Shown piece by piece: positions 18,842 through 28,830 of a stretch of 64,000 nucleotides of DNA (position 1 is its first letter; each line of letters begins with the position of its first letter). The notes beneath the pieces are model-generated. The model was not told the origin of the DNA. It saw only the letters and a program-made list of their open reading frames with translations, and made no database searches. Source of the DNA: Saccharomyces paradoxus (lineage: Eukaryota > Ascomycota > Saccharomycetes > Saccharomycetales > Saccharomycetaceae); contig NC_047493.1 in the NCBI RefSeq assembly GCF_002079055.1, forward strand, positions 930,001-994,000, given 5' to 3'. The translations under genes and the position numbers were made by a program.

Positions 18842-20125
18842 TTAGTTTTGCGTCAATTCAACAACCTTTTTAGCAGCAGGATCTAATTCATCAAATGAGT
18901 AGATCTTTACCCCCGACTTATTGATAATGTCACGGCCTTCTTCTACCTTGGTGCCTTGCAAACGTGCCACAATAGGGACCCTAACTTCTAGTTCTCTGGC
19001 GGCTTCCACCAACCCCAGGGCGACATAGTCACATCTTACGATACCACCAAAAATATTGACGAAAATTGCGTCTACGTTCTTATTGGATAAGATCAATTCG
19101 AAACCTTGTTTGATAGTCTCGGGCGTGGCACCACCACCACAATCCAAAAAGTTCGCAGGATCGCCTCCGTTCAATTTGATGACATCCATAGTGGCCATAG
19201 CCAAACCGGCACCATTGACTAAACATCCAATGTTACCTTTCAACTTTACAAAGTTCAAGTCATACTTCTTTGCCTTAACCTCATCGGGGTCTTCTTGTGA
19301 TAAATCCCTCCAGGAATATATTTTTTCCTGTCTAAATGATGCGTTATCATCAAACCCAAATTTGGCGTCTGTACACATGACTTTGTGGGTTGGATCATGT
19401 TCAATCTCACTCAAAGGGTTAATCTCTACTTGAGTAGCATCTCTTTCCATGAATATCTTATACAAATTGGATACAGCTTGTGCTGCTTCGTCTTGTGCAT
19501 TGGGACTGAAACCGAGACTCCTGGCAACATCTTTGGCCATTTGTAAACTCAGTCCTTTTGAGGTTTCAATTGAAAATTTCTTTATAGCATCTGGAGTTTT
19601 CTCGGCCACCTCTTCAATATTCATACCACCTTGACTGGATGCAATAATCATCGGTTTCTTGGTTTGTCTATCCATCAAAATAGATAAATAAGCTTCATGC
19701 TTAGTATCTACTCTTTTCACTATATACACCGCAGATACCGGCTTCCCAGCTATTCCCGTCTGTTTGGTAATCAGGTTATGATTAAGCATTTCTTTTGCAA
19801 CATCTTCTGCTTGTTGAGGGCTTTCAATCATATGAACCCCGCTCTTGTAGCCGGTGTCAAAGTGACCTTTACCTCTGCCTCCAGTCAATGCCTGCGCCTT
19901 GATGACCAATTTCTTAGTATTCAATTTCTTAGCTGCTTCGAAGGCCTCTTCAGGAGTGAATGCAGGAAACCCTTCCGGGGTACCAATACCATATTCTCTC
20001 AACAACTGAGCCGACCTATATTCATGAATGGACAAGTGTCTCCTTGCTTGTAGAGCAGCTTGTGCGTTTAGCCTGCTTAATTGCCCACACTTTGAAATTA
20101 GGGATAAGGATTTTCTTGAGTACAT
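18842..20125 (-). CDS. LSC2: Succinyl-CoA ligase beta subunit
   Basis: With Lsc1, this interconverts succinyl-CoA and succinate with nucleotide phosphorylation in the mitochondrial TCA cycle. The 427 residues equal S. cerevisiae Lsc2. An N-terminal presequence (MYSRKSLSLISKCGQLSRLNA) precedes SIHEYRSAQLLREYGI, where the mature enzyme begins. An ATP-grasp domain (ALTGGRGKGHF, VEINPLSE) and a C-terminal CoA-ligase flavodoxin-like domain (CGGGATPE, FGGIVRCD) follow. The reading frame stays open 61 codons upstream but has no other ATG. The protein is very similar to S. cerevisiae. Confidence 0.98.
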   Translation of the reverse strand: MYSRKSLSLISKCGQLSRLNAQAALQARRHLSIHEYRSAQLLREYGIGTPEGFPAFTPEEAFEAAKKLNTKKLVIKAQALTGGRGKGHFDTGYKSGVHMIESPQQAEDVAKEMLNHNLITKQTGIAGKPVSAVYIVKRVDTKHEAYLSILMDRQTKKPMIIASSQGGMNIEEVAEKTPDAIKKFSIETSKGLSLQMAKDVARSLGFSPNAQDEAAQAVSNLYKIFMERDATQVEINPLSEIEHDPTHKVMCTDAKFGFDDNASFRQEKIYSWRDLSQEDPDEVKAKKYDLNFVKLKGNIGCLVNGAGLAMATMDVIKLNGGDPANFLDCGGGATPETIKQGFELILSNKNVDAIFVNIFGGIVRCDYVALGLVEAARELEVRVPIVARLQGTKVEEGRDIINKSGVKIYSFDELDPAAKKVVELTQN

Positions 20126-20578
20126 TTTGTTCTGTTGTAGTGCTTCAGTTTTTTTCTTCGATTGTATTGGCTCAATTTTTATTGCTTTCAATTGTTTAAA
20201 AATCGGTTGCAAAAACAATTGAATTACCAATCTGTACTCACTGTCCTTTTTCGAGAGGAAAGGTCGAAATGCTGATAAGGAAAATGTCGATCTTTTATAA
20301 AACCTCAAAGTCGCTGACTACGCGGCAACTGGAAGGCCGACCAATTATTAGAGTACTCGCGCCGCCGCTGCGGGGAAAAGCCGAGAATTCCCGATGAACA
20401 CATAAAGCTCAAGTTGGAGCATTTTTCTCTTTAGCAAGGTGTAAGCAGAGTTTTTTTATTATCTACTTGACTTTGATGTATATTCTGTTCACCCTAGATA
20501 AGTCCTTGTACAATATGAGAGATGAATATATCTGTGTATGTGTATGTATATATGAATATGACTCTAATACGATGATTT
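20126..20578. other. Intergenic region, LSC2 promoter
   Basis: A 453-bp spacer with an ACCAAT word at 20340-20345 that could be a Hap2/3/4/5 site, fitting respiratory control of LSC2. A GC-rich patch (20358-20380) follows it. No gene is seen. Confidence 0.5.
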
Positions 20579-22882
20579 TTAATACCCTTTCTTCTTCTGT
20601 TTGGTGATATGTGCACGTAACACCTTTTGCTTGTCTCGTAATGACATCTTTTGCTTACCTCTAACAGATCTCTTGTGAATAGACATAACAAAGTTCTTCC
20701 TTCTTTCCTTTTCCCTGTTGGTAGTAGAACGCATATTGTCACGTTTACCACGTCTGCTACCAAATTTATCCCTACCTTCACGGCCTTCTAGTACCTTTTG
20801 TAATCTTTCTTCACGAGACTGTTTGTATTTGATAGGACCGGTTAGTGTACTTGCATCAACTAACTCTTCACGTTTGTCCTGTTTGTGAACGCCCATGATT
20901 TTAGCAACGCTGTCTTCGTTACGCAATTCTTGTAGTTTCGCGAAATCTGCCGGGGTCAAAATACGTGTGGAAGCAATTTCACGGAAGGCAGCTTCTGGAT
21001 CTACGTCTACATTTGCTTGCTCATCCTTCACGTCTTTTTCCTCCTCATCATCACTTAGTTCCAAATCTGAATCCGATTCTTTATCCTTAGCATTGTCTTT
21101 CTCGTCGTCACTATCTTCCATATCAACATCATATTCCTTGTCACTATCCATGGTGACCCAATCACCATCGATATTGTCTTCTTCACTATCGACATCTACT
21201 TCCCAGTTGGCGTCAGCGTCTTCATTTTCACCCTCTTCACCGTGTTCTTTTTTCCATTTGGCCAACAATTCGATACCAGCAATCCCCTGAACACTGTTGT
21301 CAACACCAAATTGCGGTCTTTTTGAACTCTCACCTCCTCTCTTGGCTTCTTGTACTTCCATGGCGGCATTTTTACCACGATCCTTCTTTTTTAGCATTTC
21401 TGGTGCAATGTCTCTATATAATGCTATCAATGACTTAGCGGCCATATTAACACCTTTGGCTTTAGACCCCTTGTACTCTACCAGATCTTGTAGCAAGATT
21501 TCATCAATGGCCAATGGTGCACGAGAACATATTTCTCTAATGGTATTGATACCTGCAGCAGCGACTTCATTAGCAACACCGTCTGATACGAACTCGTCAG
21601 CAATCTTTCTCACCATGACATTTATAACTTCAGGGGGGACAAGATCATGGCACGCTTGAGCACACGCTGACATAATCCTTGTAACGTCTCTTTGTTTCGG
21701 AGTTAAATACTTTAAGAAAAACGTGTAAATTCCTAAAACAATCAACTTATGGGTACCAATCAACCTTGATAGCAGCTGCATCAAAGATATTTTCTGTTCC
21801 ATGTCAAATTTGTTTTTCGTTTTACCGGAAAGATGTTCCTTAAACAATTTTTCAGCAAATCCCTGTGGATCTCTCAAAAGGTGGATGGCACTGAAGTTTA
21901 AATAACCTTGAGGAGTGCCTGGTCCATTCTTTTTCTTCTTTTTAACAGTTTTTATGGCATTCTCCAGCTTTTTACCACGTCTACCAGTTTTTTTATTAAC
22001 TTGCATCTTATGCCTTAATGCATCTAAATCAAATCCATCTTCATCCTCCGAATTTTCCTCAAAATTCTCTTCACGTTCTCTATCAGCATCTAAAAAAAAC
22101 ATCACACCAGACATGGCAATCTTGACATCTTGGTGTAAAGCGGCTTGAGTCATAATTTCAACAGTTCTTGAATCATCCCAAATACCACGTCTCCAGAGTT
22201 CTCTAGTTAATTTTGTGGCCCAAATGCCTTGAGAATCTGGTTTATCTAACAAATTAAAGCAAACGGCCTGCGTGGATTTGTTCAGTTTTTGGTTTTTACC
22301 ATTGGTATTACAACTTTTCAATAAAGAAATCAAATTTGTATAAATGATTTTTCTCAATTCTTTGGCATGGGAGTTGATGCCAAGTGAATTACCATGGGAA
22401 GAGTAGGCAACTAGCAAAGGAAATAAGCTCTGAATTAATTCCTCAGCAGTAATGACGTCCTTGTTCCTCAACATTGTCAAACAACTTAAGATTTTTTCCT
22501 TTAATTCAAATGGCAAAGATTTATGGTGTTCCAACAAGAGCTGTTTTAATTCAGACGGAAAGTTTGCAGTTTCACGAGGAAAACAGGAGCAAACTTGAGA
22601 TACGAAACCAACCAATTCAATAAGTTGGGACGTTGAAGTGCTCATGGTGGTACCATTAGTACCAGCCACTGTAGATGAACCATTTCCCACATCTAGCCCA
22701 TTATTAGCGGCTGCAGAATCACTTCCAGCAAGCCCGTTTAGCATAAAGATATCTCTTAGGGATTCATAGTGTGCGTATTGTTGAAGAAACTCCTCTTGAT
22801 AGGATTCTGGGTCACGCTTTACCAAATTCTGTAAAAGAATGATATTTGTTGGGAGCATAGCTGCTCTACTTCTTCTACCCAT
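20579..22882 (-). CDS. SDA1: Ribosome-biogenesis protein Sda1
   Basis: 767 residues, as in S. cerevisiae. Sda1 is an essential nucleolar factor for 60S subunit maturation and export and for passage through Start. The N-terminal two thirds is the helical SDA1/NUC130-type domain ([19 protein letters not shown], then [14 protein letters not shown]). Residues about 560-650 are highly acidic ([14 protein letters not shown]). The last 80 residues are very basic ([19 protein letters not shown]) and end KKKGY. The start was chosen at [10 protein letters not shown], although the frame is open further upstream. PAC, RRPE and Reb1 motifs mark the promoter. Confidence 0.97.
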   Translation of the reverse strand: MGRRSRAAMLPTNIILLQNLVKRDPESYQEEFLQQYAHYESLRDIFMLNGLAGSDSAAANNGLDVGNGSSTVAGTNGTTMSTSTSQLIELVGFVSQVCSCFPRETANFPSELKQLLLEHHKSLPFELKEKILSCLTMLRNKDVITAEELIQSLFPLLVAYSSHGNSLGINSHAKELRKIIYTNLISLLKSCNTNGKNQKLNKSTQAVCFNLLDKPDSQGIWATKLTRELWRRGIWDDSRTVEIMTQAALHQDVKIAMSGVMFFLDADREREENFEENSEDEDGFDLDALRHKMQVNKKTGRRGKKLENAIKTVKKKKKNGPGTPQGYLNFSAIHLLRDPQGFAEKLFKEHLSGKTKNKFDMEQKISLMQLLSRLIGTHKLIVLGIYTFFLKYLTPKQRDVTRIMSACAQACHDLVPPEVINVMVRKIADEFVSDGVANEVAAAGINTIREICSRAPLAIDEILLQDLVEYKGSKAKGVNMAAKSLIALYRDIAPEMLKKKDRGKNAAMEVQEAKRGGESSKRPQFGVDNSVQGIAGIELLAKWKKEHGEEGENEDADANWEVDVDSEEDNIDGDWVTMDSDKEYDVDMEDSDDEKDNAKDKESDSDLELSDDEEEKDVKDEQANVDVDPEAAFREIASTRILTPADFAKLQELRNEDSVAKIMGVHKQDKREELVDASTLTGPIKYKQSREERLQKVLEGREGRDKFGSRRGKRDNMRSTTNREKERRKNFVMSIHKRSVRGKQKMSLRDKQKVLRAHITKQKKKGY

Positions 22883-23013
22883 TGTTGATGTCTTTAGACG
22901 GTATTGTTCAGTGCCTTTTTTACTTTCCCGAACCGTTACCACTTATTCAAAGGATCACTTCGATATATCTTAGTGGTAAAACGTTTTACTTGCTGGGTGT
23001 ACAATAGCTATCT

Positions 23014-23039
23014 GCGATGAGATGAGTTTAAAATTTTCA
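23014..23039. promoter_or_regulatory. PAC and RRPE elements of SDA1
   Basis: GCGATGAG (PAC, bound by Dot6/Tod6) is followed 8 bp later by AAAATTTTCA, whose complement TGAAAATTTT is the RRPE word bound by Stb3. This close pair 130-160 bp upstream of the ATG is the standard ribosome-biogenesis promoter arrangement and fits the role of SDA1. Confidence 0.75.
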
Positions 23040-23090
23040 CTTTTTAGCCGACCAAGCAAAAAAAAAGAAAAAAAGCAGAGCCTTTCCGCC

Positions 23091-23097
23091 TTACCCG
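23091..23097 (+). promoter_or_regulatory. Reb1-type site upstream of SDA1
   Basis: TTACCCG lies about 210 bp upstream of the SDA1 ATG and 52 bp beyond the RRPE. Confidence 0.5.
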
Positions 23098-23270
23098 ATT
23101 TTGATAAAATAGTGATTGCGTTAAGACATCGAGATTTTAGATTTATGTAGTCACGTACACATTGAAGAGTTAGTGTGTCTTCAGTATTTTGCACCTCAAT
23201 TTAATATATTCTCGCTGAAGTCCAACCCTATTGTACCTTTATTTTCGCTTTTTTTTCTTTCAAGAATTCG

Positions 23271-25052
23271 TCACCTAAACAAACCGTCAATGGCGTCGTA
23301 ATTAATCTTCTTAGAGAAACTTGCCTTTTGTAACATATTCTTGACGCTATCAGCAGTAGTAAAATCACCGTTTTCCTCAGCTGCTTTCAAAGCAGCGTGC
23401 AAACCTGATTTGTCTTGTAAGTCTGACATCAATCCGATAGCTGCTGCTGCATCCACGGTTTTTGTAGGTTCGCTATTTCTAGTATTCCTGCGTCTCGTGC
23501 GTTTTTTTTTCACTGATGTGTTACCAGTGGCGATATCTGCCTCTTGTTTCAAACGTTTACTCTCCTGTTCAAGTAAAAAATCTGCGTTGAGGCCAATCCA
23601 AATCCTTTCCTTTAACTTTGAAGCTTCCTCGTTCAATAAGTGAGCGTTTAATTCCTCATCATCAACATCCTCTAAATTATCTGGATCGTCACTAACTTTT
23701 GAAAGGTATGCATCCGTTGTGGGTAACAAATGCAAATTTCGAGGACAATATGGATCCGTCTCTAGGGAATAACCATCAATAGCGTCTTGGAAATGCCCAA
23801 CATCCTTCTCTTCTTCTAATGCTTTCGTCTTCACCTTCTTAATCTTTTGTTTGCTCCTTTCCAGCTTGTTCCCTTCTCCTTCTACACGTTCGTCCTGGGC
23901 ATTAATTCCAGAGGGCTTGCGTTTTCTCGTATCACTATCGGAATCTTCGTGGTATATATTTTCGCCATCTATGCCATTAGTGGCCTTAATTCTGTCGACG
24001 ACTCGGGCTCTCCGTTCCGAAAATTGTTTTAAGTAAAATAGCACTTCTTTGGAAGACAGCTCTTGTTCTCCCAACACCTGTGTCAAGATGGGATTTTTAT
24101 TCAACGCTTCTTCACTGGTTTGAAACATTTCTTCTTTATCTAAAGAATCCTTTATCTTTCTTTCTTTCTTTCTGTTTTTCACAAAGGAGGGGGGCCTGGC
24201 CTCCCCATCTTCCACATCATTCTCCCTAAATTTTTGAACGGAAAGTTTTGCAGCCTTTGTGTTTTTGAATTCGTTCAACCGTTGCTGTAAAGTTTCTTCG
24301 GCAACATGTGAAACTGCCACGATCTCTGTATGCGTTCTTCTCAAATTATTCATTCTGCAAGCTAGTAAAATACATGCGCCGGCAATACCTGCAGGCCTTC
24401 GTCCTTCAAACATCCAGTCTTTGGACATTCTTTGAGCTAGTTTTACCGCATCCTTCACCACTTTAATCTTCTTGTCAGCAAGATCCAATTTTTCAGCAAA
24501 ATGTTGAATGAATAAAGAAGGATCCGCTAATGGTAACTCTGTAATATGTAGCTTTTTTACCATTTTCAAAAATGTAGCTCCAATAGAATACACACTCACT
24601 TGCAATCTTGAAGAGAAGTCGATCAGCATGTGATGCGTCTTTTCCTTTCTACATGCCACATAAAGACAGGAGGCAATAACATTTTGAGACCTCCGACCTT
24701 GTACAAAGTTATTGGCCAATGCAAGCTTGTACCATTGGAAGGCAGCGTCTGTGATATATTCCGGGATATGTAATGCATAAGAAACGGCACGTAATTTCCT
24801 TCTTGCGTTGTTCAATGTAGCTTCTCTAGATTCCAGAGCACTAGAACCCCCAAATGCAGCATGACTTTGTCCTGCACCGATAAAAGAACCTTGTACTACA
24901 GCAGCCCCTGCGCTTGTTTCACCAAATGTAACTTCAGAGACGATGGGATTGTCTTCTGAGACAACACCACAGGCCTTACAAACTAAATCGTTATTAGCAT
25001 TGGAAAGATCTCTCTCAAATTCCGTTCCGTGACAGCTTTTACACACTGGCAT
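23271..25052 (-). CDS. BRF1: TFIIIB subunit Brf1
   Basis: 593 residues (S. cerevisiae 596). Brf1 is the TFIIB-related subunit of TFIIIB that recruits RNA polymerase III to tRNA, 5S and U6 genes, with TBP and Bdp1. An N-terminal zinc ribbon has cysteines at 4, 7, 25 and 28. Two cyclin repeats cover about 83-170 and 180-270 (MLIDFSSRLQVSVYSIGATFLK; AGIACILLACRMNN-like core). The C-terminal half is charged and holds the Brf homology segments that bind TBP, including NLEDVDDEELNAHLLNEEAS at about 465-484. The protein ends DAIDGLFR. Confidence 0.96.
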   Translation of the reverse strand: MPVCKSCHGTEFERDLSNANNDLVCKACGVVSEDNPIVSEVTFGETSAGAAVVQGSFIGAGQSHAAFGGSSALESREATLNNARRKLRAVSYALHIPEYITDAAFQWYKLALANNFVQGRRSQNVIASCLYVACRKEKTHHMLIDFSSRLQVSVYSIGATFLKMVKKLHITELPLADPSLFIQHFAEKLDLADKKIKVVKDAVKLAQRMSKDWMFEGRRPAGIAGACILLACRMNNLRRTHTEIVAVSHVAEETLQQRLNEFKNTKAAKLSVQKFRENDVEDGEARPPSFVKNRKKERKIKDSLDKEEMFQTSEEALNKNPILTQVLGEQELSSKEVLFYLKQFSERRARVVDRIKATNGIDGENIYHEDSDSDTRKRKPSGINAQDERVEGEGNKLERSKQKIKKVKTKALEEEKDVGHFQDAIDGYSLETDPYCPRNLHLLPTTDAYLSKVSDDPDNLEDVDDEELNAHLLNEEASKLKERIWIGLNADFLLEQESKRLKQEADIATGNTSVKKKRTRRRNTRNSEPTKTVDAAAAIGLMSDLQDKSGLHAALKAAEENGDFTTADSVKNMLQKASFSKKINYDAIDGLFR

Positions 25053-25748
25053 TGGTATCTGATTACAGGCTTTTTTTTTCTTTTGTTGTCTTTACCAATG
25101 AGATTGTTCTTGATCCGTTCGAAAATATGATAATTTTTTTTTATATTATCTTATACTTCGCGAAAACGTTAGAATAACAAGTAAGGACATCGCAACAATG
25201 ATGGATAAAAGATAGAACCGTTTATTCGATTCTTGGCCAGCGAGTGTCGCTACTATTGCAAGATTCTGATAAGGCAAAGAATAAACTTTTCTTGTAGATT
25301 AGTTCCAACTCCATTTGATGTGCCTTTTTATTTTTTACATACAAGATCATTCGATGCTATCAAAATAGGAGCAAAATTTCCTACGCTAAATATTACTGTA
25401 TAGTTTTATAAATCTTTGCATGTGGGAAACATGGTTCGCTATTTCACAACTATAAATCATCTTTTATCTTTGTTCACTCAAGTAATTTCGTAGGCGTGAT
25501 CAAGTACTTGCCGGGGTTTTCATTTTTTTTTAGGTTAGATCCGATGGAGAAGTGATGCAGGTGAAGTTTAATAAGAACCCGATTCATAGGCAGGGGCAGT
25601 TACAGCCGAGAAGTTATCAAAGTTGATTTTGAGATACTCAAGCGCCTAATTGGAATCTTCCACCCACTTATTTTACAACCAATTGCATTTATTCGTGATC
25701 AGGAAATTACTGTACTATAATTTGCTAATATCAGTAACCACAGAAAAG
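25053..25748. other. Divergent promoter of BRF1 and CPD1
   Basis: A 696-bp A/T-rich region. I see no strong general-factor site and no gene. The CPD1 frame is open 33 codons upstream of its ATG. Confidence 0.55.
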
Positions 25749-26468
25749 ATGGCAATTGCATTATGGTATTGTCCACCACAAGGATCAGTTGCTTACGAAA
25801 CATTACAGATGCTTATATTTTCGTTTCAAACACTGTTCCCGGATTCGCCAGTGTTTGAACCTCACGTGACAGTAACGTCGCATTTAGTGTGCAATAGTAA
25901 AGATGATGTCAACAAAATTTTAACCTCCTGTGTTGCCGCTATTCAATCGATAAGGTCCCACCAAATTGCAAAGAAAGGGCTTAAGGGTCAGGCACCCCAT
26001 GCTGTTGCAGCTCCCCTGGTATCTTTTAATGGATGCAGTGTAGGTAAACAATACTTCAAGAAAATCGTACTTGAATGTAACAAGAACAAAGTACTTTACG
26101 GAGTAGCACAAGTGATGAGAGAGATGTACGTAGAGATCGATCCTGAGACACGAAGTAGCCGTGCCGCCAGTTGGGTGCACGAGGAATTCCATCCGCACGT
26201 CTCATTGCTTTACTCGGACATCCACCCAGTAAGTCAGGCGTCATTGCGAGTCGTTCAACAAAGAATCGAAGATGCTCTAGACGTGCAACTAGTTCCAAGA
26301 GAGAAACGTAAGGGTTCCGGAAACGCCGATGGGTCCAACGAGATGCAAATGAGATGGGATTTTGACGTATCTTCATCGCTATCTTGGAATATTCCGGGGA
26401 CATTCAAGGTTGTTAACTGTGTGGGGCCCGTTCAAGAATGGGAAGTGCTGGGACGGGTGGATGTTTAA
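25749..26468 (+). CDS. CPD1: Cyclic nucleotide phosphodiesterase Cpd1
   Basis: 239 residues, as in S. cerevisiae. Cpd1 hydrolyses ADP-ribose 1'',2''-cyclic phosphate to the 1''-phosphate in the disposal of tRNA-splicing by-products. It is a 2H phosphoesterase: two His-x-Thr/Ser motifs, PHVTVTSH near residue 39 and HPHVSLLYSD near residue 149, form the active site. The start was chosen at MAIALWYCPP. The protein is nearly identical to S. cerevisiae. Confidence 0.96.
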   Translation: MAIALWYCPPQGSVAYETLQMLIFSFQTLFPDSPVFEPHVTVTSHLVCNSKDDVNKILTSCVAAIQSIRSHQIAKKGLKGQAPHAVAAPLVSFNGCSVGKQYFKKIVLECNKNKVLYGVAQVMREMYVEIDPETRSSRAASWVHEEFHPHVSLLYSDIHPVSQASLRVVQQRIEDALDVQLVPREKRKGSGNADGSNEMQMRWDFDVSSSLSWNIPGTFKVVNCVGPVQEWEVLGRVDV

Positions 26469-26584
26469 GCCCACATACATACTGTAAGTACTTATATAGA
26501 AGGTTTTTTTTTTCATATCTGTCAATGCTTAAAAATGTTCTATGTTCTAGTTAGAGATTTACGCATACTATTTGCTTGCCTTCG

Positions 26585-26624
26585 CAAGGGATAGAAAATC
26601 CCTTGAAAAAAAAACTCCCCCCCT
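26585..26624. promoter_or_regulatory. Inverted CAAGGGAT pair and STRE upstream of SOL4
   Basis: CAAGGGAT (26585-26592) and its complement ATCCCTTG (26598-26605) form an inverted repeat with a 5-bp spacer. CCCCT (26620-26624), a stress response element core, lies 14 bp on. The octamer differs by one base from the Gis1/Rph1 PDS element. The cluster is 130-170 bp upstream of SOL4, a gene known to respond to stress. It could also help 3' end formation of CPD1. Confidence 0.45.
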
Positions 26625-26751
26625 AAGCAGCGAAAACTGCGAGATCCACAATATTTAAAAGATGAGGAAGGAAGATTTCAAGTATATCACAGAATTCTTC
26701 TGAACAAAAGGTGAAATCCATTGAATAAATCCACATATATTTCAAGAAAAA

Positions 26752-27519
26752 ATGGTAAAGTTGGAAAGGTTTAGCGAGGAGAAGACTCTGATACACGAAT
26801 TCGGCAAGTTTATCCTTGAAAAGCAAGACTCGGCATTAACGGGTAACGCTGATGCAGGTTTTAACATCGCTATTAGCGGAGGATCGATGAACCAAGCGCT
26901 GTATGAAAGTTTGGTAAATGACAAAGACATCTTCCCGCATATTAAGTGGCCACAATGGAGAATCTTCTTCTGCGACGAAAGATTGGTCCCCTTCGAAGAT
27001 CCACAAAGCAACTACGGTCAGTTTAAAAAAACGGTTTTGGATCCATTAGTACATGAGGACGACCAATTGAACCTAGGCCCCACCGTATACACTATCAACG
27101 AATCATTGATTGGTGGTGGGGAATCGGCTAATAAAAAGATCGCTGAAGAATACGCCTCTTTGCTACCGGAATCATTCGACTTGATCTTACTCGGCTGTGG
27201 CGATGATGGACATACATGCTCATTGTTTCCTGGGACGGAATTCAATTACCTTGTAGAGGAGATGGACCGCAAAGTTTTATGGTGTTATAATTCGCCCAAG
27301 GCACCCAAGGACAGGATCACCTTTACATTAGCAGTGGTTGCTGATGCTAAAAGCGTATGCTTTCTCGTTAAGGGAGCCGCCAAAAAAGCTATCATGCATG
27401 ATGTGTTGATCGTAAAGAATAGCGAACTGCCTAGTGTGTTAGTTAATGAAATGGTTGGGACCAGAGTGACATGGTTTCTCGACGACGAAGCTGGCGCGTT
27501 GGTTCCGCAGAACTGCTAG
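26752..27519 (+). CDS. SOL4: 6-phosphogluconolactonase Sol4
   Basis: Hydrolyses 6-phosphogluconolactone to 6-phosphogluconate in the oxidative pentose phosphate pathway; it shares this role with Sol3. The 255 residues equal the S. cerevisiae length. Family motifs are present: NIAISGGSMNQALYE (sugar-phosphate loop), WRIFFCDERLVPFEDPQSNYG, and ILLGCGDDGHTCSLFPG. The product feeds the reaction of GND2, 18 kb downstream in this window. A CAAGGGAT/STRE cluster lies in its short (283 bp) upstream spacer. Confidence 0.97.
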   Translation: MVKLERFSEEKTLIHEFGKFILEKQDSALTGNADAGFNIAISGGSMNQALYESLVNDKDIFPHIKWPQWRIFFCDERLVPFEDPQSNYGQFKKTVLDPLVHEDDQLNLGPTVYTINESLIGGGESANKKIAEEYASLLPESFDLILLGCGDDGHTCSLFPGTEFNYLVEEMDRKVLWCYNSPKAPKDRITFTLAVVADAKSVCFLVKGAAKKAIMHDVLIVKNSELPSVLVNEMVGTRVTWFLDDEAGALVPQNC

Positions 27520-28664
27520 TCATGCTTGCCTTTATACGAAAGTTGGTCCGTTAATCACGACGAACAACCTTAATTTACATTACATAATAAATAACTGACA
27601 ACTTTCTTCTCCACAGCGTATGTTGGAGCTTACACCTAAAGCATAAATCTAATTCTTCTAGAAGGACTGAGGACAGAAAGGGAAAGGGATACCGAAGGCA
27701 AACTCAACCTTAAAAGTTCCGTAAGCAAGCGAGCCTCCGCGAAGGTTGCAGAGCTTAAAAAACACCACTCACCCGGTGATGCCGTTACGACGCGTTAATC
27801 TCAATGATATGACTCGGAACCACCTGTACAACAGCGCTAACGGAAAATTTCCATGGAAATAAAATAAGGGACATAGCAGGGTTCTTAGCGAGCAAATGAA
27901 ATATAAAATTGCTTCGGGCCAGCTGCATGGAAGGGTCAATTTCGCCCCTTTATCGCAACCTACGCAGTCCTTCTGGATCGAGAATGAATCTGGCCCGCCG
28001 CGGACGCTTCCTGGCCCCAGACCAGGAGGCGGCGGAGAGGAAGGTCCACAAAGCAAAATAAGGAATATTAGCCACGCCGGTAATTCCCCTTCCTTTGCGC
28101 TGCCCCTGGTCTGCCCCTTTCCGTTGTTTTTTGGGTGGACGGAATACTCCGTGGGCCGCAAAGGAGAGCCTGCGCATGAATCTGTGCGTCTCAGTCGGGC
28201 GAGCCGACTTAGCACCGACGGCCCGCTTTGGCTTGGGCTTACGATGGCTGCGAGATTTGCAGATTAGTGCATATCCGCGCCTACGTATGACGTGAAGCGA
28301 TCCGCCCTGAACAACTTGTTACGTATATTGATGTTGACTCTGCGCCCCTGTCTCTCTGGTTGCTGCCTTCTGCGCTGGTTTGGTGCAATCTTTCTTTTTT
28401 GTCTTTGAAAGATTTAAGCTTTTTTTCGAGAAGAAAAAGGAGGAACCGAAAAAAAACAATCTCCACTTGTTAGCCCGTAGCGCAGCAAATGGAAGGCAGA
28501 AGATATCTATATCGAAGGAAAAGCACAAACTTATCACGTTTAGGGTAGTCATTAACGTTGAAGTAATCAGGTAGTGAATACCTCGAAGCTTTCCATGCTT
28601 TCCTTTCGGTTGCATCTTTCTTCCTTTGAGGTTTTATCTTGATACGTCGCTGCTTTGTTGTTTT

Positions 28665-28705
<41 letters not shown>

Positions 28706-28830
28706 TAATAGCAAACCATTACAGAGGATCTAGATCTCCTCTGCACGATTTAAGATTAGATAACCGTTACCCCTATATTGAATTATCACCCTACCCATAA
28801 AATTGAATAACTCAGAGAATCGGTGGCCAC
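27520..28830. promoter_or_regulatory. Long MGA1 upstream regulatory region
   Basis: 1311 bp with no supported gene. The part at about 27740-28360 is unusually GC-rich for yeast spacer DNA (for example CCGCCGCGGACG near 27995) and holds CCCCT words at 27945, 28086, 28103, 28114 and 28345, with another at 28770. A TA microsatellite lies at 28669-28702. In S. cerevisiae the MGA1 promoter is a known binding hub for filamentation regulators (Sok2, Phd1, Flo8, Tec1), which fits a long, motif-dense region. Short ORFs inside overlap on both strands and look spurious. Confidence 0.6.
28669..28702. repeat. AT dinucleotide microsatellite upstream of MGA1
   Basis: A 34-bp uninterrupted AT run about 130 bp upstream of the MGA1 ATG. 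Confidence 0.9.

Larger units (their letters stand above)
22883..23270. other. Intergenic region, SDA1 promoter
   Basis: A 388-bp spacer holding PAC (23014-23021), RRPE (23030-23039) and Reb1 (23091-23097) words. A 74-codon minus-strand ORF here is not supported. Confidence 0.7.

Noticed and set aside
20126-20308. 61-codon in-frame extension of LSC2
   Set aside because: It has no ATG, and the known start already supplies a presequence; probably an open leader by chance.
27769-28267. Overlapping ORFs of 123 and 148 codons upstream of MGA1
   Set aside because: They are open on both strands in a GC-rich regulatory block, with low-complexity Pro/Gly/Arg translations.
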